Positions 57,246 through 64,000 of a stretch of DNA of 64,000 nt are shown in pieces. A program made the translations under genes and the position numbers. Under the pieces are notes generated by a model. The model did not search any database, was not told the origin of the DNA, and was given only the letters and a program-made list of their open reading frames with translations. Source of the DNA: Shouchella miscanthi (GTDB lineage Bacteria; Bacillota; Bacilli; Bacillales; Bacillaceae_D); contig NZ_CP042163.1 of the NCBI RefSeq assembly GCF_007725405.1, positions 3,906,001 through 3,970,000 on the forward strand, in the 5' to 3' direction. How positions within the stretch are numbered: the first letter of the stretch is position 1; each line of letters opens with the position of its first letter.

Positions 57246-57276
57246 AAAAAGAAGAGAGGACTAGCCCCTCTTCTTT
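57246..57276 (-). terminator. Terminator after upp
   Basis: GAAGAG pairs with CTCTTC beside GG with CC around CTAG, and the minus strand ends TTTTTTG. Confidence 0.7.
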
Positions 57277-57292
57277 TCACGGTTTTTCTGTT

Positions 57293-57922
57293 TTATTTCG
57301 TACCAAATAGTCGGTCGCCTGCATCGCCAAGCCCTGGTACAATATAACCTTTTTCATTTAATTTTTCATCAAGAGCCGCCAGATAAATATCAACATCTGG
57401 GTGTTCTTCTTGTACATACTGAACGCCTTCAGGTGCCGCTACTAAACAGATCAAACGCATATTTTTTGCGCCGCGCTTTTTTAAACTGTTAATGGCTTCA
57501 ACGACAGAGCCACCTGTTGCAAGCATTGGATCAATTACAAGAAGTTCTCTCTCTTCAATATCTTTTGGAAGCTTCACATAGTACTCAATTGGTTTAAATG
57601 TCTCTGGATCGCGATAAAGTCCAACGTGGCCAACTCGAGCTGCTGGAATCATATTTAAAATTCCATCTGACATCCCTATGCCTGCACGCAAAATTGGAAT
57701 AAGACCAAGTTTTTTTCCAGCTAGTTTTTTAACACGTGCTGGCCCTACAGGTGTTTCAATGTCTGCATCCTCTAACGGCAAATCTCTCGTTACTTCAAAT
57801 GCCATTAACGCCGCTACTTCATCCACGAGCTCGCGAAACTCTTTTGTACCTGTTGTCTTATCTCGTATATACGATAACTTATGCTGAATTAGTGGATGAT
57901 CAAGTACATGAACCTTACCCAT
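57293..57922 (-). CDS. upp: Uracil phosphoribosyltransferase
   Basis: A 209-residue salvage enzyme converting uracil and PRPP to UMP. The start at 57922 ([20 protein letters not shown]) follows AAGGAAGTGA. The PRPP motif [17 protein letters not shown] and C-terminal uracil region [18 protein letters not shown] are complete. It lies between glyA and the atp operon as in B. subtilis, apart from the inserted protease. Confidence 0.97.
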   Translation of the reverse strand: MGKVHVLDHPLIQHKLSYIRDKTTGTKEFRELVDEVAALMAFEVTRDLPLEDADIETPVGPARVKKLAGKKLGLIPILRAGIGMSDGILNMIPAARVGHVGLYRDPETFKPIEYYVKLPKDIEERELLVIDPMLATGGSVVEAINSLKKRGAKNMRLICLVAAPEGVQYVQEEHPDVDIYLAALDEKLNEKGYIVPGLGDAGDRLFGTK

Positions 57923-57972
57923 TTTCGTCACTTCCTTTTTAAAAATCGTCATTTCTCGACACACTCTGAACG

Positions 57973-58002
57973 ATTTTACCTGAAAAGCACCTCTTCATAC
58001 AA
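57973..58002 (-). promoter_or_regulatory. Probable upp promoter
   Basis: TTGTAT (57997-58002) and TAAAAT (57973-57978) on the minus strand are 18 bases apart, 50 bases before upp. Confidence 0.45.
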
Positions 58003-58055
58003 GTGTTCAAAGAAAGAAACCTGTGTTAAATGTTCCCTTAACGAAATAAATCATG

Positions 58056-58091
58056 TAAAAAACAGCAACGACATGTATGTCGCTACTGCTC
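58056..58091 (-). terminator. Terminator after glyA
   Basis: AGCAGTAGCGACA pairs with TGTCGTTGCTGT on the minus strand with one wobble, followed by TTTTTT. Confidence 0.8.
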
Positions 58092-58099
58092 TTTCTGCC

Positions 58100-59353
58100 T
58101 TATAGATTCGGGTACATAGGGAATTTAGCTGTTAAAGCTGCTACACGCTCACGGACTTGATTTAATACTTCTTCATTTTCAACATTTTTCAATGTTAAAG
58201 CAATCAACTTCGCAATTTCATCCATATCGTCCACACCAAGTCCACGAGACGTTACTGCAGCTGTTCCAATTCGAATACCACTTGTAACAAACGGCTTTTC
58301 TGGATCATATGGAATGGTATTTTTATTTGTCGTAATACCGACTGAATCAAGGGCTTTTTCAGCAACTTTACCAGTCAACTGTAACGAACGCAGATCAAGC
58401 AACACAAGATGATTATCTGTTCCGCCTGATACAATGTTGACACCTTCTTCTTGCAACGTTTGCCCTAGACGCTGTGCATTCTCAATAATCGCCTTACCGT
58501 ATGCTTTAAAATCATTAGCTAATGCTTCGCCAAAAGAAACCGCTTTGGCTGCAATGACATGCATCAGTGGACCACCTTGGATACCTGGGAAGATTGATTT
58601 GTCAAGCTTTTTACCAAATTCTTCACCTGTCTCTTCATTACAAAGAATCATTCCGCCACGTGGTCCACGTAATGTTTTATGTGTCGTTGTTGTTACGAAA
58701 TGTGCATAAGGAACAGGGTTTTGGTGAAGACCAGCCGCTACCAATCCAGCAATATGTGCCATATCAACCATCAGGTAGGCGCCAACTTCATCTGCAATCT
58801 CGCGGAATTTCTTAAAATCAATTGCACGTGGATAAGCACTAGCTCCTGCAACAATTAATTTCGGCTTGTGCTCAATCGCAATTTGACGAACAACATCATA
58901 ATCAATGCGCTGATCCTCTTCACGCACGCCGTACTCAACGAAATTGTATTGCACCCCACTAAAGTTTACTGGGCTACCATGAGTGAGATGTCCACCGTGA
59001 GACAAATTCATGCCAAGGACCGTGTCTCCATGCTCTAAAATGGTGAAATACACACCCATATTTGCTTGCGCACCTGAATGGGGCTGAACATTCACATAAT
59101 GTGCATCAAATAATTTCTTTGCACGATCACGGGCGATATTTTCAGCAATATCCACATATTCACAACCCCCGTAATAACGTCGGCCAGGGTAGCCCTCAGC
59201 ATATTTATTTGTTAAAACAGAGCCCTGGGCTTCCATTACAGCTTCACTAACAAAGTTCTCTGAAGCAATTAACTCAATTTTATCTCGTTGGCGACCAAGT
59301 TCTAATTCAATTGCTTCAAAAAGCGTTGGATCTTGTGTTTTTAAATTTGTCAT
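58100..59353 (-). CDS. glyA: Serine hydroxymethyltransferase
   Basis: A 417-residue PLP enzyme that interconverts serine and glycine with tetrahydrofolate. The PLP lysine lies in [16 protein letters not shown], and [10 protein letters not shown] and [16 protein letters not shown] are conserved. It begins at an ATG behind GGGAGAAGAG and is complete. Gene order ywlG-glyA-upp is that of Bacillus. Confidence 0.98.
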   Translation of the reverse strand: MTNLKTQDPTLFEAIELELGRQRDKIELIASENFVSEAVMEAQGSVLTNKYAEGYPGRRYYGGCEYVDIAENIARDRAKKLFDAHYVNVQPHSGAQANMGVYFTILEHGDTVLGMNLSHGGHLTHGSPVNFSGVQYNFVEYGVREEDQRIDYDVVRQIAIEHKPKLIVAGASAYPRAIDFKKFREIADEVGAYLMVDMAHIAGLVAAGLHQNPVPYAHFVTTTTHKTLRGPRGGMILCNEETGEEFGKKLDKSIFPGIQGGPLMHVIAAKAVSFGEALANDFKAYGKAIIENAQRLGQTLQEEGVNIVSGGTDNHLVLLDLRSLQLTGKVAEKALDSVGITTNKNTIPYDPEKPFVTSGIRIGTAAVTSRGLGVDDMDEIAKLIALTLKNVENEEVLNQVRERVAALTAKFPMYPNL

Positions 59354-59460
59354 CTCTTCTCCCGCCTTTGTTCGTAAATAATTTAATTTATTTATGATTT
59401 TAGCTCATTCTAAGTAAGAATAACAGCTTTTTCCGTAAATTAAGCAACTTTTTAAATAAA

Positions 59461-60003
59461 TCATTCACCAATTTTATACTGTGCACGTTCTCCGCCAATT
59501 AATTTCGGTCGCGAAGTCGCTACCGTTACATGAGCGGAACCAATGGTCGTAAAGCCAATTCTAATTGGTACGAGAACTGGTTTAATGTGCATTCCAATAA
59601 ACGTATCGCCTATATCTATCCCTGCATCGGCTTGAACCGATTCTACTAAAACAGGTTCTTGTAGTTGTCGATAGGCATAAGTGGCCATTGCTCCACCAGC
59701 ATGACGAACAGGTACTGCACTCACTTCGGTTAAGCCTTTTTGCTCTGCTACACTTCGCTCCATTACTAACGCACGATTTAAGTGCTCGCAACATTGAAAA
59801 ACAAGGTGAACACCTGTAATTTTTTGGAATTTACTAAACCCGCGGTACAACTCTTCTGCAATGTTCATTGAACCTTCTTTTCCAATTGGCTTGCCAGCTA
59901 TTTCACTTGTGGATACACCAATAACAAATAACTTGTTTTGCAAAGCAGGAACACGGTTCTGAAACGCCTGTAAGCCGTCGAATAAACGCTCTTCAATAGT
60001 CAT
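59461..60003 (-). CDS. ywlG: YwlG-family protein (DUF436, UPF0340)
   Basis: A 180-residue protein of unknown function. Motifs FVIGVSTSEIAGKPIGKEGS and VFQCCEHLNRALVMERSVAE match the YwlG family, conserved between rpiB and glyA in bacilli. Its start overlaps the end of rpiB by one base, showing translational coupling. Confidence 0.93.
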   Translation of the reverse strand: MTIEERLFDGLQAFQNRVPALQNKLFVIGVSTSEIAGKPIGKEGSMNIAEELYRGFSKFQKITGVHLVFQCCEHLNRALVMERSVAEQKGLTEVSAVPVRHAGGAMATYAYRQLQEPVLVESVQADAGIDIGDTFIGMHIKPVLVPIRIGFTTIGSAHVTVATSRPKLIGGERAQYKIGE

Positions 60004-60449
60004 TAGCGATGTGTGTCTTCATAGCTTGTAATTTTGCCAATTCGATTCGCATGCCGTCCGCCTTCAAACGCTTCCCCTAGCCATGTCCGCACAATTTCTC
60101 CAGCCAGTCCTGGACCAATAACGCGTTCACCCATTGAAATCATATTCGTATCATTATGCTGTCTTGTTGCTTTTGCACTGAACACATCGTGTACAAGGGC
60201 ACAGCGGATGCCTTTCACCTTGTTTGCCGCTATCGACATACCAATTCCTGTACCGCATACGAGAATTCCGCGATCAAATTCACCTGCTGCTACTTTTTCA
60301 GCAACAGGAAGAGCATAATCAGGATAATCAACGGACCCTTCACAATTACAACCAAAATCTTCATAAGCAAACCCTAAGTCTTTTATTACGGCAATGAGTT
60401 CGTCTTTTAAACGAGTTCCACCATGATCGGAAGCAATAGCTATTTTCAT
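60003..60449 (-). CDS. rpiB: Ribose-5-phosphate isomerase B
   Basis: A 148-residue sugar isomerase of the LacAB/RpiB family. KIAIASDHGGTRLKDELI begins the fold and GILVCGTGIGMSIAANKVKG binds the phosphate sugar. The ATG at 60447-60449 behind GAAGGAG was preferred to the GTG nine bases earlier. It acts in the pentose phosphate pathway. Confidence 0.95.
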   Translation of the reverse strand: MKIAIASDHGGTRLKDELIAVIKDLGFAYEDFGCNCEGSVDYPDYALPVAEKVAAGEFDRGILVCGTGIGMSIAANKVKGIRCALVHDVFSAKATRQHNDTNMISMGERVIGPGLAGEIVRTWLGEAFEGGRHANRIGKITSYEDTHR

Positions 60450-60478
60450 CTCGTACACTCCTTCGTTTTTACCACTAC

Positions 60479-60502
60479 AAAAAGCGCCTGTTTAGGACGC
60501 TT
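60479..60502 (-). terminator. Terminator after the chemotaxis transducer gene
   Basis: On the minus strand GCGTCCT pairs with AGGCGC around AAAC and is followed by TTTTTG, directly after the gene's stop. Confidence 0.65.
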
Positions 60503-61822
60503 CTATTGGTTTGATTCTATTGTAAACTTTTCGATCGTTGTCTTCAATTCCTTGGCTTGATTTGATAAGTCTTTTGATAACGTTTCAATCTCACTTAACG
60601 CGACCGTCTGTTCTTCTGTCATCGCCGTGACTTCTTGTGCACCAGCAGAGGTTTGCTCTGCAATCGCAGCTACTTCCTCTGTTTTCACCGAGCTCGCTTC
60701 AATGGATTGCTTCTGCTTGTCCGACAAAGTAGAAATAATTTCAATTATATCTGTAACAATTTTGGCAGATGATTCCATCTCCAAAAGTGCCGTTGTCGTT
60801 TTTTCACCTTGCTCCGTCTGAATTCTTGCAACATCTACTTGTTCTTCAATGTTCTTAACAACTTGTTTCACTTCTTCTTGAATAGTCGTAATTAATTGAT
60901 TGATGGATTCAACCGCTTGTGTGCTTTCGTCAGCCAGCTTCCGAACTTCACTCGCTACCACCGCGAACCCGCGCCCATGCTCCCCAGCACGAGAAGCTTC
61001 AATAGAGGCATTTAAAGCAAGTAAGTTTGTTTGCTTAGCGATGGCACCAACAACTGCCGTAATCCCTTCTACCTCTTGCGCTTGTTCTTCAAGACGGTGA
61101 ACCGAATCAAGTGAATGCTCTTGCTTCGTTGTTAGGTCGCCTATTCCTTTTACAAGATTCGTCGTCATGACCCTACTTGTTTCAAGAAGCTGCCCCATTT
61201 CTGACGCTTGCTTTGATGACAAGGAGGCTTTTTCTTGCATCTCGTTTGCCATTTCAGTAGTCGTTTCGAGAGAGAAGACGGTTTCTTGAATGGCTTGTGC
61301 AGCATTTTCTGCTCCACTAGCAATTTCGCCCATTGTAAAGCCGATTTGCTCCGCTTGAGAGGAGGAAGTAGCTGTAGCTATACCTAATTGCTGAACTCGC
61401 TCATCTGTTTCAACGAAGTTCCGATCGATTTCACGAACCATTCCATTCAAATTTGTGAGCATTTTATTATATGCGACACCTAATGCACGCAGTTCGTCAT
61501 CTGACTTTGATAATTCGACTGTTTGATCTATGACACCAGCTGCCGCCTCTGTAACCGCTTGTTCTAACTGGGCCAAAGGTTTCGTTATAATATTCGATAG
61601 AAAATAACCGAGTATGCCACTCCAGACTACACCCGCTAGCAGAACAAGTAATGTGAGCCAAGCTGGATCTATGTTAAGGAACGAAGCAAAAAAATCTGCT
61701 AAAAAGTACAGGATGATGGCACTGCTAGCAAACGTTATGACCGCAACAGTACTAACCCCTAATACAATTTTCTTCCGAATACTGAATCTGTACCTTTTAG
61801 AGACACTTGTTTCTGCTTCCAT
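60503..61822 (-). CDS. Methyl-accepting chemotaxis protein with minimal periplasmic loop
   Basis: A 439-residue transducer. Two helices ([20 protein letters not shown] and [19 protein letters not shown]) are joined by only about 15 residues, so no external ligand domain is present. HAMP ([20 protein letters not shown]) and the long signalling coil follow, with the conserved tip [20 protein letters not shown]. The start at 61822 is favoured by spacing from AAAGGA; an ATG six bases earlier is alternative. It lies between ywlE and rpiB, which are adjacent in B. subtilis. Confidence 0.92.
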   Translation of the reverse strand: MEAETSVSKRYRFSIRKKIVLGVSTVAVITFASSAIILYFLADFFASFLNIDPAWLTLLVLLAGVVWSGILGYFLSNIITKPLAQLEQAVTEAAAGVIDQTVELSKSDDELRALGVAYNKMLTNLNGMVREIDRNFVETDERVQQLGIATATSSSQAEQIGFTMGEIASGAENAAQAIQETVFSLETTTEMANEMQEKASLSSKQASEMGQLLETSRVMTTNLVKGIGDLTTKQEHSLDSVHRLEEQAQEVEGITAVVGAIAKQTNLLALNASIEASRAGEHGRGFAVVASEVRKLADESTQAVESINQLITTIQEEVKQVVKNIEEQVDVARIQTEQGEKTTTALLEMESSAKIVTDIIEIISTLSDKQKQSIEASSVKTEEVAAIAEQTSAGAQEVTAMTEEQTVALSEIETLSKDLSNQAKELKTTIEKFTIESNQ

Positions 61823-61843
61823 TCCCATTCATCCTTTTCTATT

Positions 61844-62278
61844 TTAAGATTGCCGCAGAAAGTCTTTAACGGCTTTTTTAATCATTTTCGCAGTTTGTTC
61901 ATAATCCTCATCCGTACCACCGAAGGGATCCTGTATATCATAGCCTTCTCTTCCAGCCGCCTCTTGTAGCGTAGATACATTCTGATAAGGATAACGTTCT
62001 TCTACGATTCGTTTATGGGCAGAAGACATCGTTAGTACTTTGTCCGCCCATTGAATGAGTTCATCCGATAAAGGTTGCGACGCGTGATCTAGTTCAATTC
62101 CTTCTTTTTCTAAAACCCTTTTAGAACCGCTAGAAATTGCATGTCCATACGCAGCACTTACGCCTGCAGATTTAACATTTACGTGCTCACTTCCATATTT
62201 CTTTAAATAAGCTTCAGCTAATGGTGAGCGACACGTATTTCCTGTACAAACAACTAAAACATTTTTCTTCTTTTTCAT
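61844..62278 (-). CDS. ywlE: Protein-arginine phosphatase YwlE (low-molecular-weight PTP fold)
   Basis: A 144-residue phosphatase. The P-loop is VVCTGNTCRSPLAEAYLKK with nucleophile Cys11 and Arg17; Thr15 in this loop is the residue reported to favour phospho-arginine in YwlE. The general acid is in IQDPFGGTDEDY. It counteracts the McsB arginine kinase. It lies downstream of mntP. Confidence 0.94.
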   Translation of the reverse strand: MKKKKNVLVVCTGNTCRSPLAEAYLKKYGSEHVNVKSAGVSAAYGHAISSGSKRVLEKEGIELDHASQPLSDELIQWADKVLTMSSAHKRIVEERYPYQNVSTLQEAAGREGYDIQDPFGGTDEDYEQTAKMIKKAVKDFLRQS

Positions 62279-62342
62279 GGTTCCACTCCTTCACTTTACA
62301 TCAATGTTTCACTAGTTTAGCACATGTGTACCAGTTGATTCA

Positions 62343-62885
62343 TCAAAGTGGGAGCATGATTTTCAAACCAAATCCAATTAAAATAACCCCGCCTAATAGT
62401 TCTCCATAAGAACCAATGAGTTTATGAAATTTAGAGCCAATTAACAAACCCAACCAAGCTAATACCATACTGACAGCTCCAATACTTACTACTGTCAACA
62501 TGACTTTCGTTCCTAAAATACCAAACGACAAGCCAGCGGAAAAACTGTCTAAACTTACACCCAAGGCAAACAATAATAACCCAATACCTACTGGCCTTAA
62601 TTTTGAGTTTTCTTCTTCCGAAAAAGAAGCTAACAGCATTTGCACACCTATAACCAGGAGAAGACCTCCACCTATGTAGGTTGCGATAACATCATACTTA
62701 CCAGAAAGCCATTGACCCGTAATCATACCGAGTAACGGCATAAAGACGTGAAAAGCACCGATCGTAAGACCAATGCGGAACACTTGCTTTCCCGTAAGAC
62801 CAAGCATCCCCATTCCTAAGGTTACTGAAAAGGCATCCATTCCTAAAGCTGCTGCCATAATCATTATCGTCACAATCTCGTGCAT
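62343..62885 (-). CDS. mntP: Manganese efflux pump MntP
   Basis: A 180-residue six-helix exporter. The repeated acidic helix motifs are AAALGMDAFSVTLGMGMLG and ALGVSLDSFSAGLSFGILG. This is the MntP (YwlD/YebN) family which exports Mn(II). It precedes ywlE as in B. subtilis. No yybP-ykoY riboswitch was recognised upstream. Confidence 0.95.
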   Translation of the reverse strand: MHEIVTIMIMAAALGMDAFSVTLGMGMLGLTGKQVFRIGLTIGAFHVFMPLLGMITGQWLSGKYDVIATYIGGGLLLVIGVQMLLASFSEEENSKLRPVGIGLLLFALGVSLDSFSAGLSFGILGTKVMLTVVSIGAVSMVLAWLGLLIGSKFHKLIGSYGELLGGVILIGFGLKIMLPL

Positions 62886-62984
62886 TGTTTAACTCCTCCC
62901 GCAAAAACATGCTATTCGAATGTATGCACGTCCGAGAGATTTTAGACAGGCTAATAGGCATGGTCATAAAAATGGTAACAGCAA

Positions 62985-63015
62985 AGAACCTCCCATTCGT
63001 AAAATGAGAGGTTCC
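62985..63015 (-). terminator. Probable terminator after the RraB-domain gene
   Basis: GAACCTC and GAGGTTC flank CATT with ATG pairs and a short loop; the following minus-strand T-run is interrupted, so strength is uncertain. Confidence 0.55.
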
Positions 63016-63033
63016 ATCTATAGCTAGGTAGCC

Positions 63034-63837
63034 TTAATCCACCATTGCTCCCCAGCCGTCTATTTTCACTTCGTATTTCGCCGTTATTTCTTCTAAATCG
63101 TGTTGTTGCTTCACAATTTCAGCATGAGTGAGAGAAATCACTTTTTTGCACACCAGAACAAATTCCTCATGTCCTTCATCTTCGTCAACGTCAACTACAT
63201 ACCCTTCAAGTTCAACCAACTTCGCTACTTTTCGAGCAATTCGTCGATTAGGACAAAGCAAAATAAACTCCACTTCCCGTGGCTTACTCATATCAACACC
63301 AGAGTCTTTTAAACTCTGCAAAACAGCGCCATCATCATCATTAGGGAAATCAACAGGGGTAATATAGGTTACATTGTAAAAGTAAAATGATTGCTGTTCT
63401 TCTTCTGAAGAAAGCATTTCTTCAAATCCTAATTCTTCTAGAATCATGCAAAAACGTTCACTTTCAGCTTGTTTATGAGAGACGATAAAGCCAATATCTT
63501 TCACATTGGAAAGATAGAAATAGCGCTGCCATTGCTGTAACCAATCTGCAAATGATTCCATCCGAATAATGTCATCACGCATTTGAGGAAACACGACAAC
63601 GGTATCGAGTAAACGATCGGATTCCGTATAAAAAAACTCAAGCATTCCCAATAAATCATTAACACCGGGCTTGTCTGCAAAAGAATCCTCGTCTACTGCG
63701 AATACTTCATCCGATATTAAGTAATATGGAACATCCATCGCTTTTCGATCCGTCATAATCGTTACATGGCCATAAATGATTTCTGTTTCCGGATCCACTT
63801 CTGTTTTATAAGAAAACACTTGTTTTGAACGCTCCAT
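63034..63837 (-). CDS. RraB-domain protein (ribonuclease E inhibitor-like)
   Basis: A 267-residue cytoplasmic protein. AAAGGAGCGG precedes the ATG at 63835-63837; the frame's earlier ATG lacks a site. The N-terminal half (VFSYKTEVDPETEIIYGHV, YYLISDEVFAVDED) resembles small domains of DUF695 type. The C-terminal 100 residues (VEFILLCPNRRIARKVAKLV, VDVDEDEGHEEFVLV, and EVKIDGWGAMVD at the end) follow the RraB regulator fold. Bacilli lack classical RNase E, so the target is unknown. Confidence 0.7.
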   Translation of the reverse strand: MERSKQVFSYKTEVDPETEIIYGHVTIMTDRKAMDVPYYLISDEVFAVDEDSFADKPGVNDLLGMLEFFYTESDRLLDTVVVFPQMRDDIIRMESFADWLQQWQRYFYLSNVKDIGFIVSHKQAESERFCMILEELGFEEMLSSEEEQQSFYFYNVTYITPVDFPNDDDGAVLQSLKDSGVDMSKPREVEFILLCPNRRIARKVAKLVELEGYVVDVDEDEGHEEFVLVCKKVISLTHAEIVKQQHDLEEITAKYEVKIDGWGAMVD

Positions 63838-63917
63838 TTTCCGCTCCTTTTCATCATAATGTCGTCGTTTTTCTTCATGCAGATTCAGTTGCGTGTGCAA
63901 CTAAACAGGGAGGCTAT

Positions 63918-64000
63918 CTAATCATTCTTTTCTTTCTTGTTATCGGCAAAAACAGGCTTGTTTGTTAAGGTGTGAAAGCCAGCCTTCTCTACACTATTCA
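63918..64000 (-). CDS. C-terminal end of an unidentified gene running off the right edge
   Basis: Only the last 27 codons are in the window on the minus strand, ending NKPVFADNKKEKND at a TAG. The gene probably belongs to the spoIIR-ywlABC neighbourhood, judged by the order of the following genes; it cannot be identified from this tail. Confidence 0.4.
   Translation of the reverse strand, partial: NSVEKAGFHTLTNKPVFADNKKEKND

Overview
The window looks like chromosome from an endospore-forming, motile, probably alkaliphilic member of the Bacillaceae (Alkalihalobacillus/Shouchella-like). The evidence is the sporulation genes spoIID, spoIIQ, spoIIID and a gerA-type receptor operon; mbl-flhO-flhP; Bacillus-like ribosome-binding sites with TTG and GTG starts; a backbone order mntP-ywlE-rpiB-ywlG-glyA-upp-atp-ywzB-ywmB-murA-spoIID-spoIIQ-spoIIID-mbl-flhO-flhP that resembles Bacillus subtilis; and F0 subunits carrying residues described as alkaliphile-specific. 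No rRNA, tRNA, insertion sequence, prophage or CRISPR array was found.

Region 1 (1-7.6 kb) is a carbohydrate island: the 5' part of a GH2 glycosidase, a small tubby-like protein, a CUT1 sugar ABC importer (lipoprotein plus two permeases, no ATPase) behind a LacI/CcpA-type palindrome, and a squalene-hopene/sporulenol cyclase. Region 2 (7.6-15.3 kb, minus strand) holds a tripartite tricarboxylate transporter tctCBA behind a CitS/CitT-like two-component system, and an acyl-CoA synthetase. Both tctC and the synthetase have near-ideal cre sites. Region 3 (15.4-24 kb) has a tyrosine kinase/phosphatase/modulator module divergent from an LCP cell-wall ligase, a YkkCD-type SMR efflux pair controlled by a divergent TetR, an SDR protein, rodA and galE.

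Region 4 (24-34.5 kb) is mixed: a two-domain lipoprotein, a Y-family polymerase with a LexA-like box, an NlpC/P60 endopeptidase, an unusual ureohydrolase with a cysteine at a metal-ligand position, a giant YhgE/Pip membrane protein with 17- and 18-residue repeats, fabZ, an esterase and an azoreductase. Region 5 (34.5-46.9 kb) is dominated by sporulation, germination and the cell envelope: gerA-gerB-gerC with a full-match SigG-type promoter, an EpuA-like protein, flhP, flhO, mbl, spoIIID, spoIIQ, spoIID, murA, ywmB and ywzB. The compartment-specific promoters read directly from the DNA (SigE-, SigF- and SigG-like) fit the gene roles.

Region 6 (47-64 kb) holds the ten-gene atpZIBEFHAGDC operon, transcribed leftward from a strong SigA-type promoter and closed by a terminator, then a Vpr-like protease, upp, glyA, ywlG, rpiB, a chemotaxis transducer inserted in this otherwise conserved block, ywlE, mntP and an RraB-domain protein.

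No single large undescribed system is evident. The most unusual observations are the periodic stalk of YhgE, the Ger(x)C protein without a lipobox cysteine, the ureohydrolase with a substituted metal ligand, and the alkaliphile signature in the ATP synthase.
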